Below are positions 33,689 to 42,587 of a stretch of DNA of 64,000 bases, piece by piece. The notes beneath the pieces are model-generated. The model was not told the DNA's origin. It did not search any database and saw only the letters and a list, made by a program, of their open reading frames with translations. Where the stretch lies: positions 1 through 64,000 of the forward strand of contig CAYXTO010000003.1 in NCBI GenBank assembly GCA_964468045.1. Reading direction: 5' to 3'. Source of the DNA: JAWKXU01 sp964468045. Lineage in GTDB: Bacteria > Pseudomonadota > Alphaproteobacteria > Sphingomonadales > Sphingomonadaceae. Position 1 is the first letter of the stretch. Each line of letters begins with the position of its first letter. Position numbers and translations under genes: made by a program.

Positions 33689-35308
33689 TCAGCTCGTTTC
33701 CAGATCGTTCAGCACATTGCCATGCCGATCCCGGATCACCTTCTTGTCGATCTTGCCGGTAGCCGTCATCGGGACCGCTTCGAAGAAGATCCGATCCGGC
33801 ATCCACCATTTGGCGATCCGGGCTTCGAGATAAGCGCGCACTTCGTCCTCGGAGAGTTCCACTCCGTCATGTGCCTCGATCAGCATGATTGGCCGCTCTT
33901 CCCACTTCGGATGATAAACCCCTGCGACCGCGGCGACCTTTACTCCCGGGCAGCCGGCCGCGGTGTTTTCCAGGTCGATCGAACTGATCCATTCGCCCCC
34001 TGATTTGATCACGTCCTTCTTGCGGTCGGTGATCCGCATGAAGCCCAACTCGTCGATGGTGGAAATATCGCCGGTATCGAACCAGCCATCCGCATCGCAG
34101 GCGCTCTTGTCCGTCCGATAATAGCGTTCCAGCACCCATGGGCCGCGAACCATCAACGCCCCCGAAGCTTCCCCATCATGAGGGAGTTCGTTGCCTGCTT
34201 CATCGACGATCTTCATCTCAATGCCGAACATCATCCGGCCCTGGCGAGTCCAGATCTGCTCCAGCTCGGCATCGCGTCCCCGTTCCGCGAGGGCCGGAGT
34301 CGAAGTGGCCACCACGCCGAGTGGGCTGGTTTCGGTCATGCCCCAGATCTGCTGGACGGTAACGCCGAGCCTGTCGAAGGCGACCGCCATGTCGCGCGGA
34401 ACGGCCGATCCGCCGATGATCACGCGTTGGAGCGTGCCCGGTGAACCGCCGGTGCGCTCCAGGTGATCCAGATACATGGTCCAGATCGTCGGCACGCCGC
34501 CGGAGAAGGTGACGCCTTCATCCTCGATCAGCTTCTGCAGGCTTGCGCCATCGAACTTGTCGCAGGGGAAGACGAATTTCACGCCATTGATCGGCCCGGC
34601 AAAGGGCAGGCCCCAGGCGGTTGCGTGGTAGAGCGACTGGCATGGCATCACCACGTCGAAGGCGGAAAAGCCCAGAGCGCCGCTCAGGCCGCCAGCAAGC
34701 CCATGCAATACCACCGAACGATGGGTGTAGAGGACGCCCTTGGGGTCCCCGGTTGTGCCCGAGGTGTAGCACAGGAACGCGGCGGTGTTTTCATCGAACA
34801 CCGGCCAGTCATAGCTGTCCGGCTGTCCGGCGATCAGGTCCTCATAGCCCTCGTAGCCATCGAGCGTGCGTTCGCTGTCGGTGAGTAGAACGACCTTTTC
34901 GACAGTGCTGAGTTCTTCGCGAATACGCTCGTAGATCGGCACCATGTTCCGGTCGAGCAGCAGCATCCGGCTGCCGGCATGGTTGATCGTATAGATCAGA
35001 TGGTCGTCCGGCAGGCGCGGATTGGCGGTATGAACCACAAGCCCCATGCCGGGCGCTGCATAGAACAATTCGAAATGGCGGTGCGTATTCCATGACAGGG
35101 TGCTGATCCGGTCGCCCGACTTCAGACCCGCTTCCGCCAGCATATTCGTCGCCTGCGCCACGCGCCGCAGGGTGCCGGCATAGTCGCTGCGCCAGATCGG
35201 CTCGTCCACATTCTTCGACACGATTTCCTGCGTGCCGTGCGCCGTTGCGGCAAAGCGGAGTATATCGATGATCGCCAGGGGGCGATCCTGCATCAGTCCC
35301 GGCAGCAT
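33689..35308 (-). CDS. Acyl-CoA synthetase (AMP-forming), copy 2
   Basis: The protein has about 539 residues from MLPGLMQDRP, preceded by GGGAGAGTGGA; the frame extends upstream but that part overlaps the hydrolase gene. AMP motif AFLCYTSGTTGDPKGVLYTHRS, then WFDTGDIS, KKDVIKSGGEWIS and the C-terminal catalytic Lys in ATGKIDKKVIR. It is last in the minus-strand ring-cleavage operon, where it may activate the short branched acid released by the hydrolase (isobutyrate in the cumate pathway). Confidence 0.92.
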   Translation of the reverse strand: MLPGLMQDRPLAIIDILRFAATAHGTQEIVSKNVDEPIWRSDYAGTLRRVAQATNMLAEAGLKSGDRISTLSWNTHRHFELFYAAPGMGLVVHTANPRLPDDHLIYTINHAGSRMLLLDRNMVPIYERIREELSTVEKVVLLTDSERTLDGYEGYEDLIAGQPDSYDWPVFDENTAAFLCYTSGTTGDPKGVLYTHRSVVLHGLAGGLSGALGFSAFDVVMPCQSLYHATAWGLPFAGPINGVKFVFPCDKFDGASLQKLIEDEGVTFSGGVPTIWTMYLDHLERTGGSPGTLQRVIIGGSAVPRDMAVAFDRLGVTVQQIWGMTETSPLGVVATSTPALAERGRDAELEQIWTRQGRMMFGIEMKIVDEAGNELPHDGEASGALMVRGPWVLERYYRTDKSACDADGWFDTGDISTIDELGFMRITDRKKDVIKSGGEWISSIDLENTAAGCPGVKVAAVAGVYHPKWEERPIMLIEAHDGVELSEDEVRAYLEARIAKWWMPDRIFFEAVPMTATGKIDKKVIRDRHGNVLNDLETS

Positions 35309-35319
35309 TCCACTCTCCC

Positions 35320-36156
35320 TTACAGCGCGATGCGCTTCAGGAACGGGATGACCAGTTCCACGAAGCGCTCGCGCATTTCGATCTGCGTCCAGTGTCCGCA
35401 ATTTCCGAAAACATGCAACTCGCTATTGGGAATGACTTCATTGAAGCGGATCGAGCGCTCGACCGGAACGATCACGTCTTCGCGCCCATGGATGATCAGG
35501 GTCGGCTGCTGCATTGCGCGCAGCTTGTCGTCGCTGGTCGACAACTCCGTGAGCCAGCGTTGGCGCGGCTCGGGAAACAGGCTGGAATATTTCTCGTGCG
35601 CGCCCGGCCGGATGCTGGCCTCGTAGCGGGAGCGCACGATCTCCTCCTTCACGAGACCGGGGTCGTGGGCGAATGTTCGCATCAGTTCGCGCATGTTGTC
35701 GAGGCTCGGCTCATAGCCCCAGACTTCCTGCAGGCCTTGCGTCATCTCGAATTCCGCGCGGCCGGCCGAACCCATCAGCACGATCCCGCCGACACGTTCT
35801 GAATGCCGCGTAGCAAGCGCTAGGGTCAACGCCCCGCCATAGGAATTGCCGATGAAATGAGCCTTGGCGATACCCAGGGCGTCCATGAAGCCGATCAGAT
35901 GGGCGACCCAGCGATCCATCGAGAAGCCATCGATGTCATCGGGAAAATCGGTGTAGCCGAAGCCCAGGGTATCCGGTGCGTAGCAATGGAAATGTTGAGA
36001 GAAATCAGGGATAACTCCCCGCCAGTTCGCATATGCTGTCACCCCCGGGCCGGAGCCGTGTATCAGGATCAGCGGGGTTCCGCTGCCTGCGGTGATGTAG
36101 TTTGTGCCGATGCCATTCACATCGACGCGCTGGCCGATTTCGGGATTTTCGCTCAC
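35320..36156 (-). CDS. Meta-cleavage product hydrolase (HOMODA-type, CmtE/TodF-like)
   Basis: The alpha/beta hydrolase has about 278 residues and most likely starts at GTG 36156, which follows GGAGAG; a TTG at 36189 is the alternative. Features are LILIHGSGPGVTAYANWR, nucleophile elbow FIGNSYGGALTLA, the acid in GREDVIVP and the His in GNCGHWTQIE, all typical of C-C bond hydrolases of ring-fission products. It splits the dienoic acid into 2-hydroxypenta-2,4-dienoate and a short acid. It sits between the dihydrodiol dehydrogenase and acyl-CoA synthetase genes. Confidence 0.93.
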   Translation of the reverse strand: MSENPEIGQRVDVNGIGTNYITAGSGTPLILIHGSGPGVTAYANWRGVIPDFSQHFHCYAPDTLGFGYTDFPDDIDGFSMDRWVAHLIGFMDALGIAKAHFIGNSYGGALTLALATRHSERVGGIVLMGSAGRAEFEMTQGLQEVWGYEPSLDNMRELMRTFAHDPGLVKEEIVRSRYEASIRPGAHEKYSSLFPEPRQRWLTELSTSDDKLRAMQQPTLIIHGREDVIVPVERSIRFNEVIPNSELHVFGNCGHWTQIEMRERFVELVIPFLKRIAL

Positions 36157-36189
36157 GGTCTCTCCAGATCTTTCTTGTTCGGACTTCAA

Positions 36190-36945
36190 TTACAGCATGG
36201 TGGTGCCGCCGTTCACGCTGATGACCTGGCCCGTGACGAAAGCGGCTTCGTCCGTAGCGAGATAGGCCACCATCGAGGCGACTTCTTCCATCTTTGCGCC
36301 CCGGCCCATCGGAATGATCGAATAGACTTTCTCGATCATTTCGGGGTTCACGGCGCGAACATCCTCTACCTGTGGGGTATCGACCACGCAGGGCGCCACG
36401 GTGTTGACGGTGATGCCGTCCCGCGCGAATTCGCGCGCCAGGCCCGTGGTCATGCCATGCATGCCGCCCTTGGCCGCGTTGTAGGCCGCATGATCGACGA
36501 GGCCATTGCGAACGCTGTCCGCCCCGAGATTGATGATGCGGCCCCATCCGGCGGCCTTCATATGGGGAAGGGCATGCCAACTGCACCAGATGGCGGTCCA
36601 GAGGTTGCGGTCGACCGTTTCCGCCAGGGTTTCCGGGGTGTGATCCAGGAACGGCCGCAGAATGCCGCCGCCCGCATTGTTCACCAGAATATCGATCCGC
36701 CCGAAGCGCTCTACAGTCTGTGCGATCAGCCTGCCTGCGACTTCTTCGCTCGCAAGATTGCCGCCGAAGGCGATGGCGTTGGCCGCGCCGATGTTCTCGA
36801 CCGCGGCACGCGCATTGTCTTCGTGCAGGTCGGTCAGCACGATCTGTGCCCCGTCATCGTGAAGCCGCTTGCCGATTGCCTTGCCGATACCGCGCCCCGC
36901 GCCTGTCACGACCGCTATTTTTCCCTGCAACGCGCCCTCAGCCAT
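36190..36945 (-). CDS. SDR dehydrogenase, probable cis-dihydrodiol dehydrogenase (CmtB-like)
   Basis: The 251-residue SDR starts at MAEGALQGKIAVVTGAGRGIG and overlaps the dioxygenase stop. NNAGGG and the catalytic YNAAKGG are present, and it ends with the SDR-type VNGGTTML. Between a Rieske dioxygenase and an extradiol dioxygenase, it should oxidise the cis-dihydrodiol to the catechol. The length and motifs are ordinary for the family. Confidence 0.92.
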   Translation of the reverse strand: MAEGALQGKIAVVTGAGRGIGKAIGKRLHDDGAQIVLTDLHEDNARAAVENIGAANAIAFGGNLASEEVAGRLIAQTVERFGRIDILVNNAGGGILRPFLDHTPETLAETVDRNLWTAIWCSWHALPHMKAAGWGRIINLGADSVRNGLVDHAAYNAAKGGMHGMTTGLAREFARDGITVNTVAPCVVDTPQVEDVRAVNPEMIEKVYSIIPMGRGAKMEEVASMVAYLATDEAAFVTGQVISVNGGTTML

Positions 36946-37870
36946 GGTGTGCAAGGATCTTTCCGGTCTTGCCGAAACGGGGATCGGGAAGGCTGCCCCA
37001 GGTGTCCAGCACTTCCGGCTTGGGCTCGAGAACGCGGGGCTCGCGCCCACCCACTTCCTCGATCTCTTCCATGCCGAAACTGTATTCGACCGTCATCTGG
37101 TCAGGATCGAGATAGTAGATGAAGATACTGGTCGAGGGCAGATGCCGCCCGGGACCGAACACGATCGGGACATCGGCCTTCTTCATACGGTTCATTGCCC
37201 GGCCGACATCGTCGATATCGGTGACCATGAAGTTGATATGATTGAGATTGTCGCTTTCGCCCTGCAGCAATGCAAAGGTGTGGTGCAGCGAGTTCGGCCA
37301 TGCGCGAATGAAGGCGATGCGGCCGGGAACATGGTCGGAAATGGCAAAACCCAGATCCTCGATCCAGAATTTATGCGCCTTCGAATAATCCGTGACATTC
37401 AGCACGACATGGCCAAGCCGGGCGATCTTGGCGACTGTCGGCTCGAAAGCGTCCGGCGCAATCTCCTGACCCACATAGAAATCCAGCAGCAGGCCCGTAT
37501 CCGGATTGGCGAAGGTGAAGCCGGCTTCGACCTTGCGCGCGGCGCAATCATCCGTTGCCGACCATTTCGGAGCATAGCCCAGCCCTTCGACATGCGTGAA
37601 TGCCTTGTCCAGTTCGGCACGGCTTTCCAGTTCGAAGCCTACCGCGGCGAGGCCGGCTTCCGGCCCTTCCGTGAGGATAAGGTCATAGGGCTTGTCGCTG
37701 CAGCGCAGCCAGACTTCTCCGTCGCGGCCGCCATCGCGTTCAAGGCCGACCAGATCTTCATAGAAATGGATGGACACCGCCAGATCCGTGACCTGGAGCC
37801 GGGCATAGCCCAGGCGAGAATAGCGGATCGGGTGCTGGATGGTCTGGGTCATAGGAATTTTCCCATTCAC
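36938..37870 (-). CDS. Extradiol ring-cleavage dioxygenase, type I (CmtC/BphC-like)
   Basis: The 310-residue two-domain vicinal-oxygen-chelate protein has iron ligands readable as His154 (GHVVLNV), His211 (NHINFMV) and Glu262 (MTVEYSF), plus catalytic His197 and Tyr253. It cleaves a substituted catechol beside the hydroxyls. The start is a GTG overlapping the upstream stop by 4 nt; an ATG at 37852 is an alternative. With the class II aldolase-fold CmtD candidate in the divergent operon, a 2,3-dihydroxy-carboxylate substrate like dihydroxy-p-cumate is likely. Confidence 0.93.
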   Translation of the reverse strand: MNGKIPMTQTIQHPIRYSRLGYARLQVTDLAVSIHFYEDLVGLERDGGRDGEVWLRCSDKPYDLILTEGPEAGLAAVGFELESRAELDKAFTHVEGLGYAPKWSATDDCAARKVEAGFTFANPDTGLLLDFYVGQEIAPDAFEPTVAKIARLGHVVLNVTDYSKAHKFWIEDLGFAISDHVPGRIAFIRAWPNSLHHTFALLQGESDNLNHINFMVTDIDDVGRAMNRMKKADVPIVFGPGRHLPSTSIFIYYLDPDQMTVEYSFGMEEIEEVGGREPRVLEPKPEVLDTWGSLPDPRFGKTGKILAHHG

Positions 37871-38382
37871 AGAATGATGCTGATGCGCGCGTGCGGACGC
37901 AGGGCTTCCATATCCAGAACGCAGGTTTTCTTCTGGATCTTCAGCTCTCCATCGCGTTCGACTATCTCATAGAGATAATGGCCCACAAAGATGTCGTGGG
38001 TTATGTCCTTCGCGCGTGAAGCCATGAAGCTTGCCTTGGCGCGGATGACGCCGCCGTCCTGGTGAGCGATGACATTGCCGACCATGTGGCGGACCTTGGA
38101 ACGCGGCCATTCGCTATGCGCACCCTGGCTCTTCAGGCGAATGACTCGTTCTTCCATCCGCTTGCGGTCATCGATTACATAAAACAGCGAGGTATCGGGA
38201 CTGGCGGTGTCGCCATCCACGTCGCTGGGGGGCACGTAGTAGTGCGCATCCTCGGTATAGAGAGTCAGCCATTCGTCCAGCTTCCAGCTGTCCAGCAGGT
38301 CGGCTTCCCGGATCAGGAGGTTCTCGACCTGCAATCGAAGCAAGGTGGCCTCATCGATCGTGCGTTCCATCGTCAGGCTCAT
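37867..38382 (-). CDS. Aromatic-ring-hydroxylating dioxygenase, beta subunit
   Basis: The 171-residue cystatin-like (SnoaL/NTF2 fold) small subunit carries the family segments LLIREADLLDSWKLDEWLTLYTEDAHYYVP and the C-terminal half of strands ending in ALRPHARISIIL. It packs with the alpha subunit to form the oxygenase. Its start overlaps the alpha stop by 4 nt (ATGA). Confidence 0.92.
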   Translation of the reverse strand: MSLTMERTIDEATLLRLQVENLLIREADLLDSWKLDEWLTLYTEDAHYYVPPSDVDGDTASPDTSLFYVIDDRKRMEERVIRLKSQGAHSEWPRSKVRHMVGNVIAHQDGGVIRAKASFMASRAKDITHDIFVGHYLYEIVERDGELKIQKKTCVLDMEALRPHARISIIL

Positions 38383-39641
38383 CCTTCATACTCCGTCAGG
38401 CGCCGATCCCATTCGACCCAGAAAGCGCGCATCTGCATTTCATCGTCGTAGGAGGGGGCGCCATCGCGTGCCATACCCTTGGAAATATCATTGTAGAGGC
38501 CGGTATCTCCGACCGCATAGCCGATCTGGCACTTCTCGATCGCCTCGACATCGTCAGGTGTCGCGAAACCGCCCGGACCGAGGAATTCGGTGAAATTGAA
38601 CAGACGATATTTGCGGAGCCATTCGCTTTCTTCCTTGGGAGCAAGCGCCCAGGCATTCACTTCCATGTAATTCGGCGCGGTCGGAAAGAAGGTGCGGACC
38701 GTAATCGCCATGATATCGTTGATGACCAGATTGGGGAAAACCACCATATTGCGATTCTTGCGCGCAAGACGTTCCGCGCGATCTTCACCCAGGCGAGCGA
38801 CCAGTTCGCCATAGATCCTGTCGATCTCCACCTTGCCTTCTTCACCCCAGAGCGGCACCCAGTTTGCGATAGGGCGGCCCCATGGCGCGCCATATTCGAT
38901 CACCGCATGGCCGTTCTGGAGATCGATGCCCGTGCCTTCCAGCGGGGTCGCACCCAGTGCGCCATTGGCGTTCTTGAGGTAGTCGAGATAGGTCGAGTGC
39001 GTGCAGGCCGCGTGGTATCCGTCGAAGCTGTTTTCGGCGAGCAGCTTCCAGTTCCCGCGAATGGCATATTCCTGCGTACCGCCCACCACCGTCATGCCCG
39101 ACGCGCTGTGCTGGGAGACAAGATCGATATAATCGCCCGAATCCGCAAGATAGGTGTCGAGATCCTCGCCATCGCTGGCGAAGCTGATGAAGAAGAAGTC
39201 GCCCCGGCGCGCCAAGCGCGGGACATGGGTCATCTGCTTCTGCGGATCCTGCTTGAACCCCTTGGCGTAGCCAGAGGCGCCCGGCAGCGTCATCAGGTGA
39301 CCGTCCGCGCCGAAAGTCCAGCCATGGTACATGCACATGAAGGCCGGCGACTTGCCGCGGCGCTCGCGGCAAACCATCGCGCCGCGATGCGGACATGCAT
39401 TGAACAGCGCGTGAAACTCACCATCCCGATCGCGCGTGAACAGAATAGGCCTGCGGGCGACCGTGCGGGTTACGAAATTGCCCGGTTCGGGCAGTTCGGA
39501 AGCATGGCCGAGATAGAGCCAGCAGCGATTGAAGATCGCCTGATATTCCTTTTCGAAAATCGCCGGGTCCGTGAAAGCGCGACGAGGCACAAGAAATTGC
39601 GACTTGTCGACATCATTGATAATCCGCGTTTCGAAGCCCAT
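38379..39641 (-). CDS. Rieske dioxygenase, alpha (catalytic) subunit
   Basis: The 420-residue protein starts at MGFETRIIND, with AGAGGATGTG just upstream; the frame runs back to 39737 without family sequence. Rieske cluster: Cys83-Pro-His85 and Cys103-Met-Tyr-His106. Mononuclear iron site: ENSFDGYHAACTH with His210 and His215. It dihydroxylates the aromatic ring as first gene of the minus-strand operon. No dedicated ferredoxin or reductase is encoded beside it. The cumate-type subgroup is suggested by the neighbours, not proven by sequence. Confidence 0.94.
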   Translation of the reverse strand: MGFETRIINDVDKSQFLVPRRAFTDPAIFEKEYQAIFNRCWLYLGHASELPEPGNFVTRTVARRPILFTRDRDGEFHALFNACPHRGAMVCRERRGKSPAFMCMYHGWTFGADGHLMTLPGASGYAKGFKQDPQKQMTHVPRLARRGDFFFISFASDGEDLDTYLADSGDYIDLVSQHSASGMTVVGGTQEYAIRGNWKLLAENSFDGYHAACTHSTYLDYLKNANGALGATPLEGTGIDLQNGHAVIEYGAPWGRPIANWVPLWGEEGKVEIDRIYGELVARLGEDRAERLARKNRNMVVFPNLVINDIMAITVRTFFPTAPNYMEVNAWALAPKEESEWLRKYRLFNFTEFLGPGGFATPDDVEAIEKCQIGYAVGDTGLYNDISKGMARDGAPSYDDEMQMRAFWVEWDRRLTEYEG

Positions 39642-39708
39642 CACACATCCTCTTGAACGATCCTTATTGCCGGCAACATTTGGTGCCCGACAAGATGGCC
39701 ATTGAAAG

Positions 39709-39726
39709 ATACCGAGCGCTTGGTAT
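39709..39726. promoter_or_regulatory. Palindrome ATACCGAGCGCTTGGTAT in the divergent ring-cleavage promoter
   Basis: This 18-bp near-perfect palindrome (two symmetric mismatches around a central AGCGCT) lies 68 bp upstream of the Rieske alpha gene and 107 bp upstream of the hydratase gene. It is placed to control both meta-cleavage operons. No regulator gene is adjacent; the TetR or GntR proteins of the window, or one outside it, could bind here. Confidence 0.6.
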
Positions 39727-39832
39727 GTAAAATGCACCGGCTGCTGTCAAGTCAGATTCGTTCGGACAGTGTGGACCCTTGTGGTCCTGGTTTGAAGCAA
39801 AAACGCCGCGATTCTGGCGGGAGAGAACGTTA

Positions 39833-40621
39833 ATGAGCGAAAATTGGGAAATTGCCGCAATCAGGTTGCGCGAGGCATACCACACCGGCCAGGTCGCACC
39901 GCTTCGCGATCTGATCGATCCGGCGGATGCGATCGGCGCCTATGCGATCCAGGCCATCAATACGCGCCATTGGCAGGACACCGGCCGCAGGATCGTAGGC
40001 CGCAAGGTGGGCCTGACGGCAAAGGCCGTGCAGCAGCAACTGGGTGTTTCCCAGCCGGATTTCGGCATCCTGTTCGAGGATATGCGTATCGCCAATGGCG
40101 GAGTCGCGGACGCCGGCAACTTTCTCCAGCCCAAGGCGGAGGCTGAGATTGCCCTGGTTCTCAAGGCGGGCCTGCCGGAAGGAAGCGCGATCAGCCAGGA
40201 TGGTCTGGCCGCTTGCGTTGGCGAGGTGCGCGCCGCGATCGAGATTGTCGATAGCCGTATCACCGACTGGAAGATAAGTTTCGCCGATACGGTGTCGGAC
40301 AATGGCTCGTCCGCCGCATTTGTCTTGAGTGACCACGCCTTCGCACTCGACGGCGCGGATCTCTATAGTTGCGGGATGGTGCTGGAGCAGAACGGGCAGA
40401 TCGCTTCGATCGGGGCAGGGGCCGCATGCCTGGGCCATCCGCTTGCGGCGGCGACCTGGCTGGCCAATACTCTCCACGAGCGGGGGGATCGCCTGCGCGC
40501 GGGCGACATCATTCTTACAGGAGCGCTTGGCCCCATGGTCGCGCTCCAACCCGGTGACCATATCCGCGCGGTGGTGGGCGGCATCGGCGAGGTTTCCTTC
40601 TCATACGGCGAGCAGAAATGA
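39833..40621 (+). CDS. 2-hydroxypenta-2,4-dienoate hydratase (2-oxopent-4-enoate hydratase)
   Basis: The 262-residue protein starts at MSENWEIAAI, with GGGAGAGAA before it; an upstream in-frame ATG at 39779 lies in the promoter. Features of the HpaH/MhpD/XylJ family are RRIVGRKVGLTAKAVQQQLGV, PDFGILFEDM, and the C-terminal GHPLAAATWLANTL. It adds water to give 4-hydroxy-2-oxovalerate-type products. It is first of a plus-strand operon with the aldehyde dehydrogenase and aldolase. Confidence 0.93.
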   Translation: MSENWEIAAIRLREAYHTGQVAPLRDLIDPADAIGAYAIQAINTRHWQDTGRRIVGRKVGLTAKAVQQQLGVSQPDFGILFEDMRIANGGVADAGNFLQPKAEAEIALVLKAGLPEGSAISQDGLAACVGEVRAAIEIVDSRITDWKISFADTVSDNGSSAAFVLSDHAFALDGADLYSCGMVLEQNGQIASIGAGAACLGHPLAAATWLANTLHERGDRLRAGDIILTGALGPMVALQPGDHIRAVVGGIGEVSFSYGEQK

Positions 40622-41559
40622 CCAAGACCAAGGTAGCAATCATCGGTTCCGGGAATATCGGCACCGACCTGATGATCAAGATCATGCGGCTGTCCAAGGT
40701 GCTCGAGATGGGCGCTTTCGTCGGCATCGACCCTGAGTCGGACGGCTTGAAGCGGGCCGAGCGCATGGGTGTGCCGATCACCGCGGAAGGGCTGGACGGC
40801 TTGCTGGCCATGCCGGAATTCGCCGATATCGAGATCGTGTTCGACGCCACCTCCGCCGGGGCGCACAAGCGCCATAGCGAGGCGTTGATCGCGGCGGGCA
40901 AGCGCGTGATCGATCTCACTCCGGCTGCTATCGGTCCCTATACGATCCCACCGGTCAACGGCGACGCGCATCTCGATGCACCCAACGTCAACATGGTGAC
41001 CTGTGGCGGGCAGGCGACGATTCCCATCGTCCATGCGGTCGATCGGGTGGCGAAGGTCCGTTACGGGGAGATTGTGGCATCCATTTCCTCGAAATCGGCC
41101 GGGCCGGGCACGCGCGCGAATATCGACGAGTTCACCGAGACGACCAGCCGCGCCATTGTGGAAGTGGGCGGGGCGGAGCGCGGCAAGGCGATCATCATCC
41201 TGAACCCTGCCGAGCCGCCCTTGATCATGCGCGATACGGTATATTGCCTCTGCGACGATGGTGACCGTGAAGCGATTGTGAAATCCGTGGAGCAAATGAT
41301 TGCGGAAGTTCAAAAATATGTACCCGGATATCGTCTGAAGCAGGCGGTGCAATTCGAGCATATCGGCTCGAACAAGCCGCTGAGAATTCCCGAGATGGGC
41401 GGCGAATATACGGGCCTGAAAGTGACGGTCTTTCTCGAGGTCGAGGGAGCGGGCCATTATCTGCCGCCCTATGCCGGCAACCTCGATATCATGACCTCGG
41501 CCGCGCTGGCGACCGCCGAGCGGATCGCGCAGCGCATTCACGCAGGAGCAGCGGCATGA
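40618..41559 (+). CDS. mhpF: Acetaldehyde dehydrogenase (acylating)
   Basis: This 313-residue CoA-acylating acetaldehyde dehydrogenase has the NAD site VAIIGSGNIGTDLMIKI and the catalytic Cys in NMVTCGGQATIPIVHAV. Length and segments match MhpF/BphJ/DmpF. It forms a channelling complex with the aldolase encoded next, converting acetaldehyde to acetyl-CoA. Both junctions overlap by 4 nt (ATGA), so the three lower-pathway genes are tightly coupled. Confidence 0.96.
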   Translation: MTKTKVAIIGSGNIGTDLMIKIMRLSKVLEMGAFVGIDPESDGLKRAERMGVPITAEGLDGLLAMPEFADIEIVFDATSAGAHKRHSEALIAAGKRVIDLTPAAIGPYTIPPVNGDAHLDAPNVNMVTCGGQATIPIVHAVDRVAKVRYGEIVASISSKSAGPGTRANIDEFTETTSRAIVEVGGAERGKAIIILNPAEPPLIMRDTVYCLCDDGDREAIVKSVEQMIAEVQKYVPGYRLKQAVQFEHIGSNKPLRIPEMGGEYTGLKVTVFLEVEGAGHYLPPYAGNLDIMTSAALATAERIAQRIHAGAAA

Positions 41560-42587
41560 CCGATCCCAAAGGCAAGCTCTACATCCAGGACGTCACGCTG
41601 CGTGACGGAATGCACGCCATCCGGCACCAATATGGGCTGGATCATGTTCGGTCGATCGCCCGGGCGCTCGACCAGGCCGGGGTGGATGCGATCGAAGTGG
41701 CGCATGGCGATGGTCTGTCTGGCGGCAGCTTCAACTACGGCTTTGGCGCCCATACCGATTGGGACTGGATCGCCGCCGTTGCCGAGGTTCTGGAAAGATC
41801 GGTGCTGACGACGCTGCTGATCCCGGGGATCGGCACGATCCACGATCTCAAGCGCGCCTATGATCTGGGCGTGCGTTCGGTGCGGGTGGCGACCCATTGC
41901 ACCGAGGCGGATGTCTCCAGGCAGCATATCGAATATGCGCGCGGGCTGGGCATGGATGTGTCGGGCTTCCTGATGATGAGCCATATGAGCGAGCCGGATG
42001 CGCTGGCCCGGCAGGCGCTGCTCATGGAAAGCTATGGCGCGCACTGCGTTTATGTGACCGATAGCGGCGGCGCCATGACGATGGATCAATATGGCGCGCG
42101 GGTGCGGGCTTATGACCGGGTCCTCAAGCCCGAGACGCAGCGCGGCGTTCATGCCCATCACAATTTGTCGCTGGGCGTCGCCAATTCCATCATTGCTGTC
42201 CAGAACGGAGCGATCCGGGTGGATGCCAGCCTTGCCGGAATGGGTGCTGGCGCCGGTAATGCGCCGCTGGAGGTGTTCATTGCCGCTGCCGATGTGCACG
42301 GTTGGGATCATGGGTGCGATCTGTTCGCGCTGATGGATGCGGCCGAAGAACTGGTCCGTCCGTTGCAGGACCGCCCGGTCCAGGTCGATCGCGAAACGCT
42401 GACGCTGGGCTATGCGGGCGTCTATTCCAGCTTTCTGCGCCATGCGGAAAAGGCCAGCGCGGAACATGGCATCGATACGCGGGAGATCCTCGTGGAGCTG
42501 GGCCGCCGCCGCATGGTGGGCGGGCAGGAGGATATGATCGTCGATGTGGCGCTGGATCTTGTGAAGAGCCGTTCGGAAAATGGCTGA
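41556..42587 (+). CDS. mhpE: 4-hydroxy-2-oxovalerate aldolase
   Basis: The 343-residue DRE-TIM aldolase carries YIQDVTLRDGMHAIRHQY near its start, with the catalytic Arg and metal-binding Asp, and the metal-binding His pair in GVHAHHNLSLGVANS. It splits 4-hydroxy-2-oxoacids to pyruvate and an aldehyde. Its partner dehydrogenase is directly upstream. The length equals family norm, and the C-terminal GGQEDMIVDVA is typical. Confidence 0.96.
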   Translation: MTDPKGKLYIQDVTLRDGMHAIRHQYGLDHVRSIARALDQAGVDAIEVAHGDGLSGGSFNYGFGAHTDWDWIAAVAEVLERSVLTTLLIPGIGTIHDLKRAYDLGVRSVRVATHCTEADVSRQHIEYARGLGMDVSGFLMMSHMSEPDALARQALLMESYGAHCVYVTDSGGAMTMDQYGARVRAYDRVLKPETQRGVHAHHNLSLGVANSIIAVQNGAIRVDASLAGMGAGAGNAPLEVFIAAADVHGWDHGCDLFALMDAAEELVRPLQDRPVQVDRETLTLGYAGVYSSFLRHAEKASAEHGIDTREILVELGRRRMVGGQEDMIVDVALDLVKSRSENG

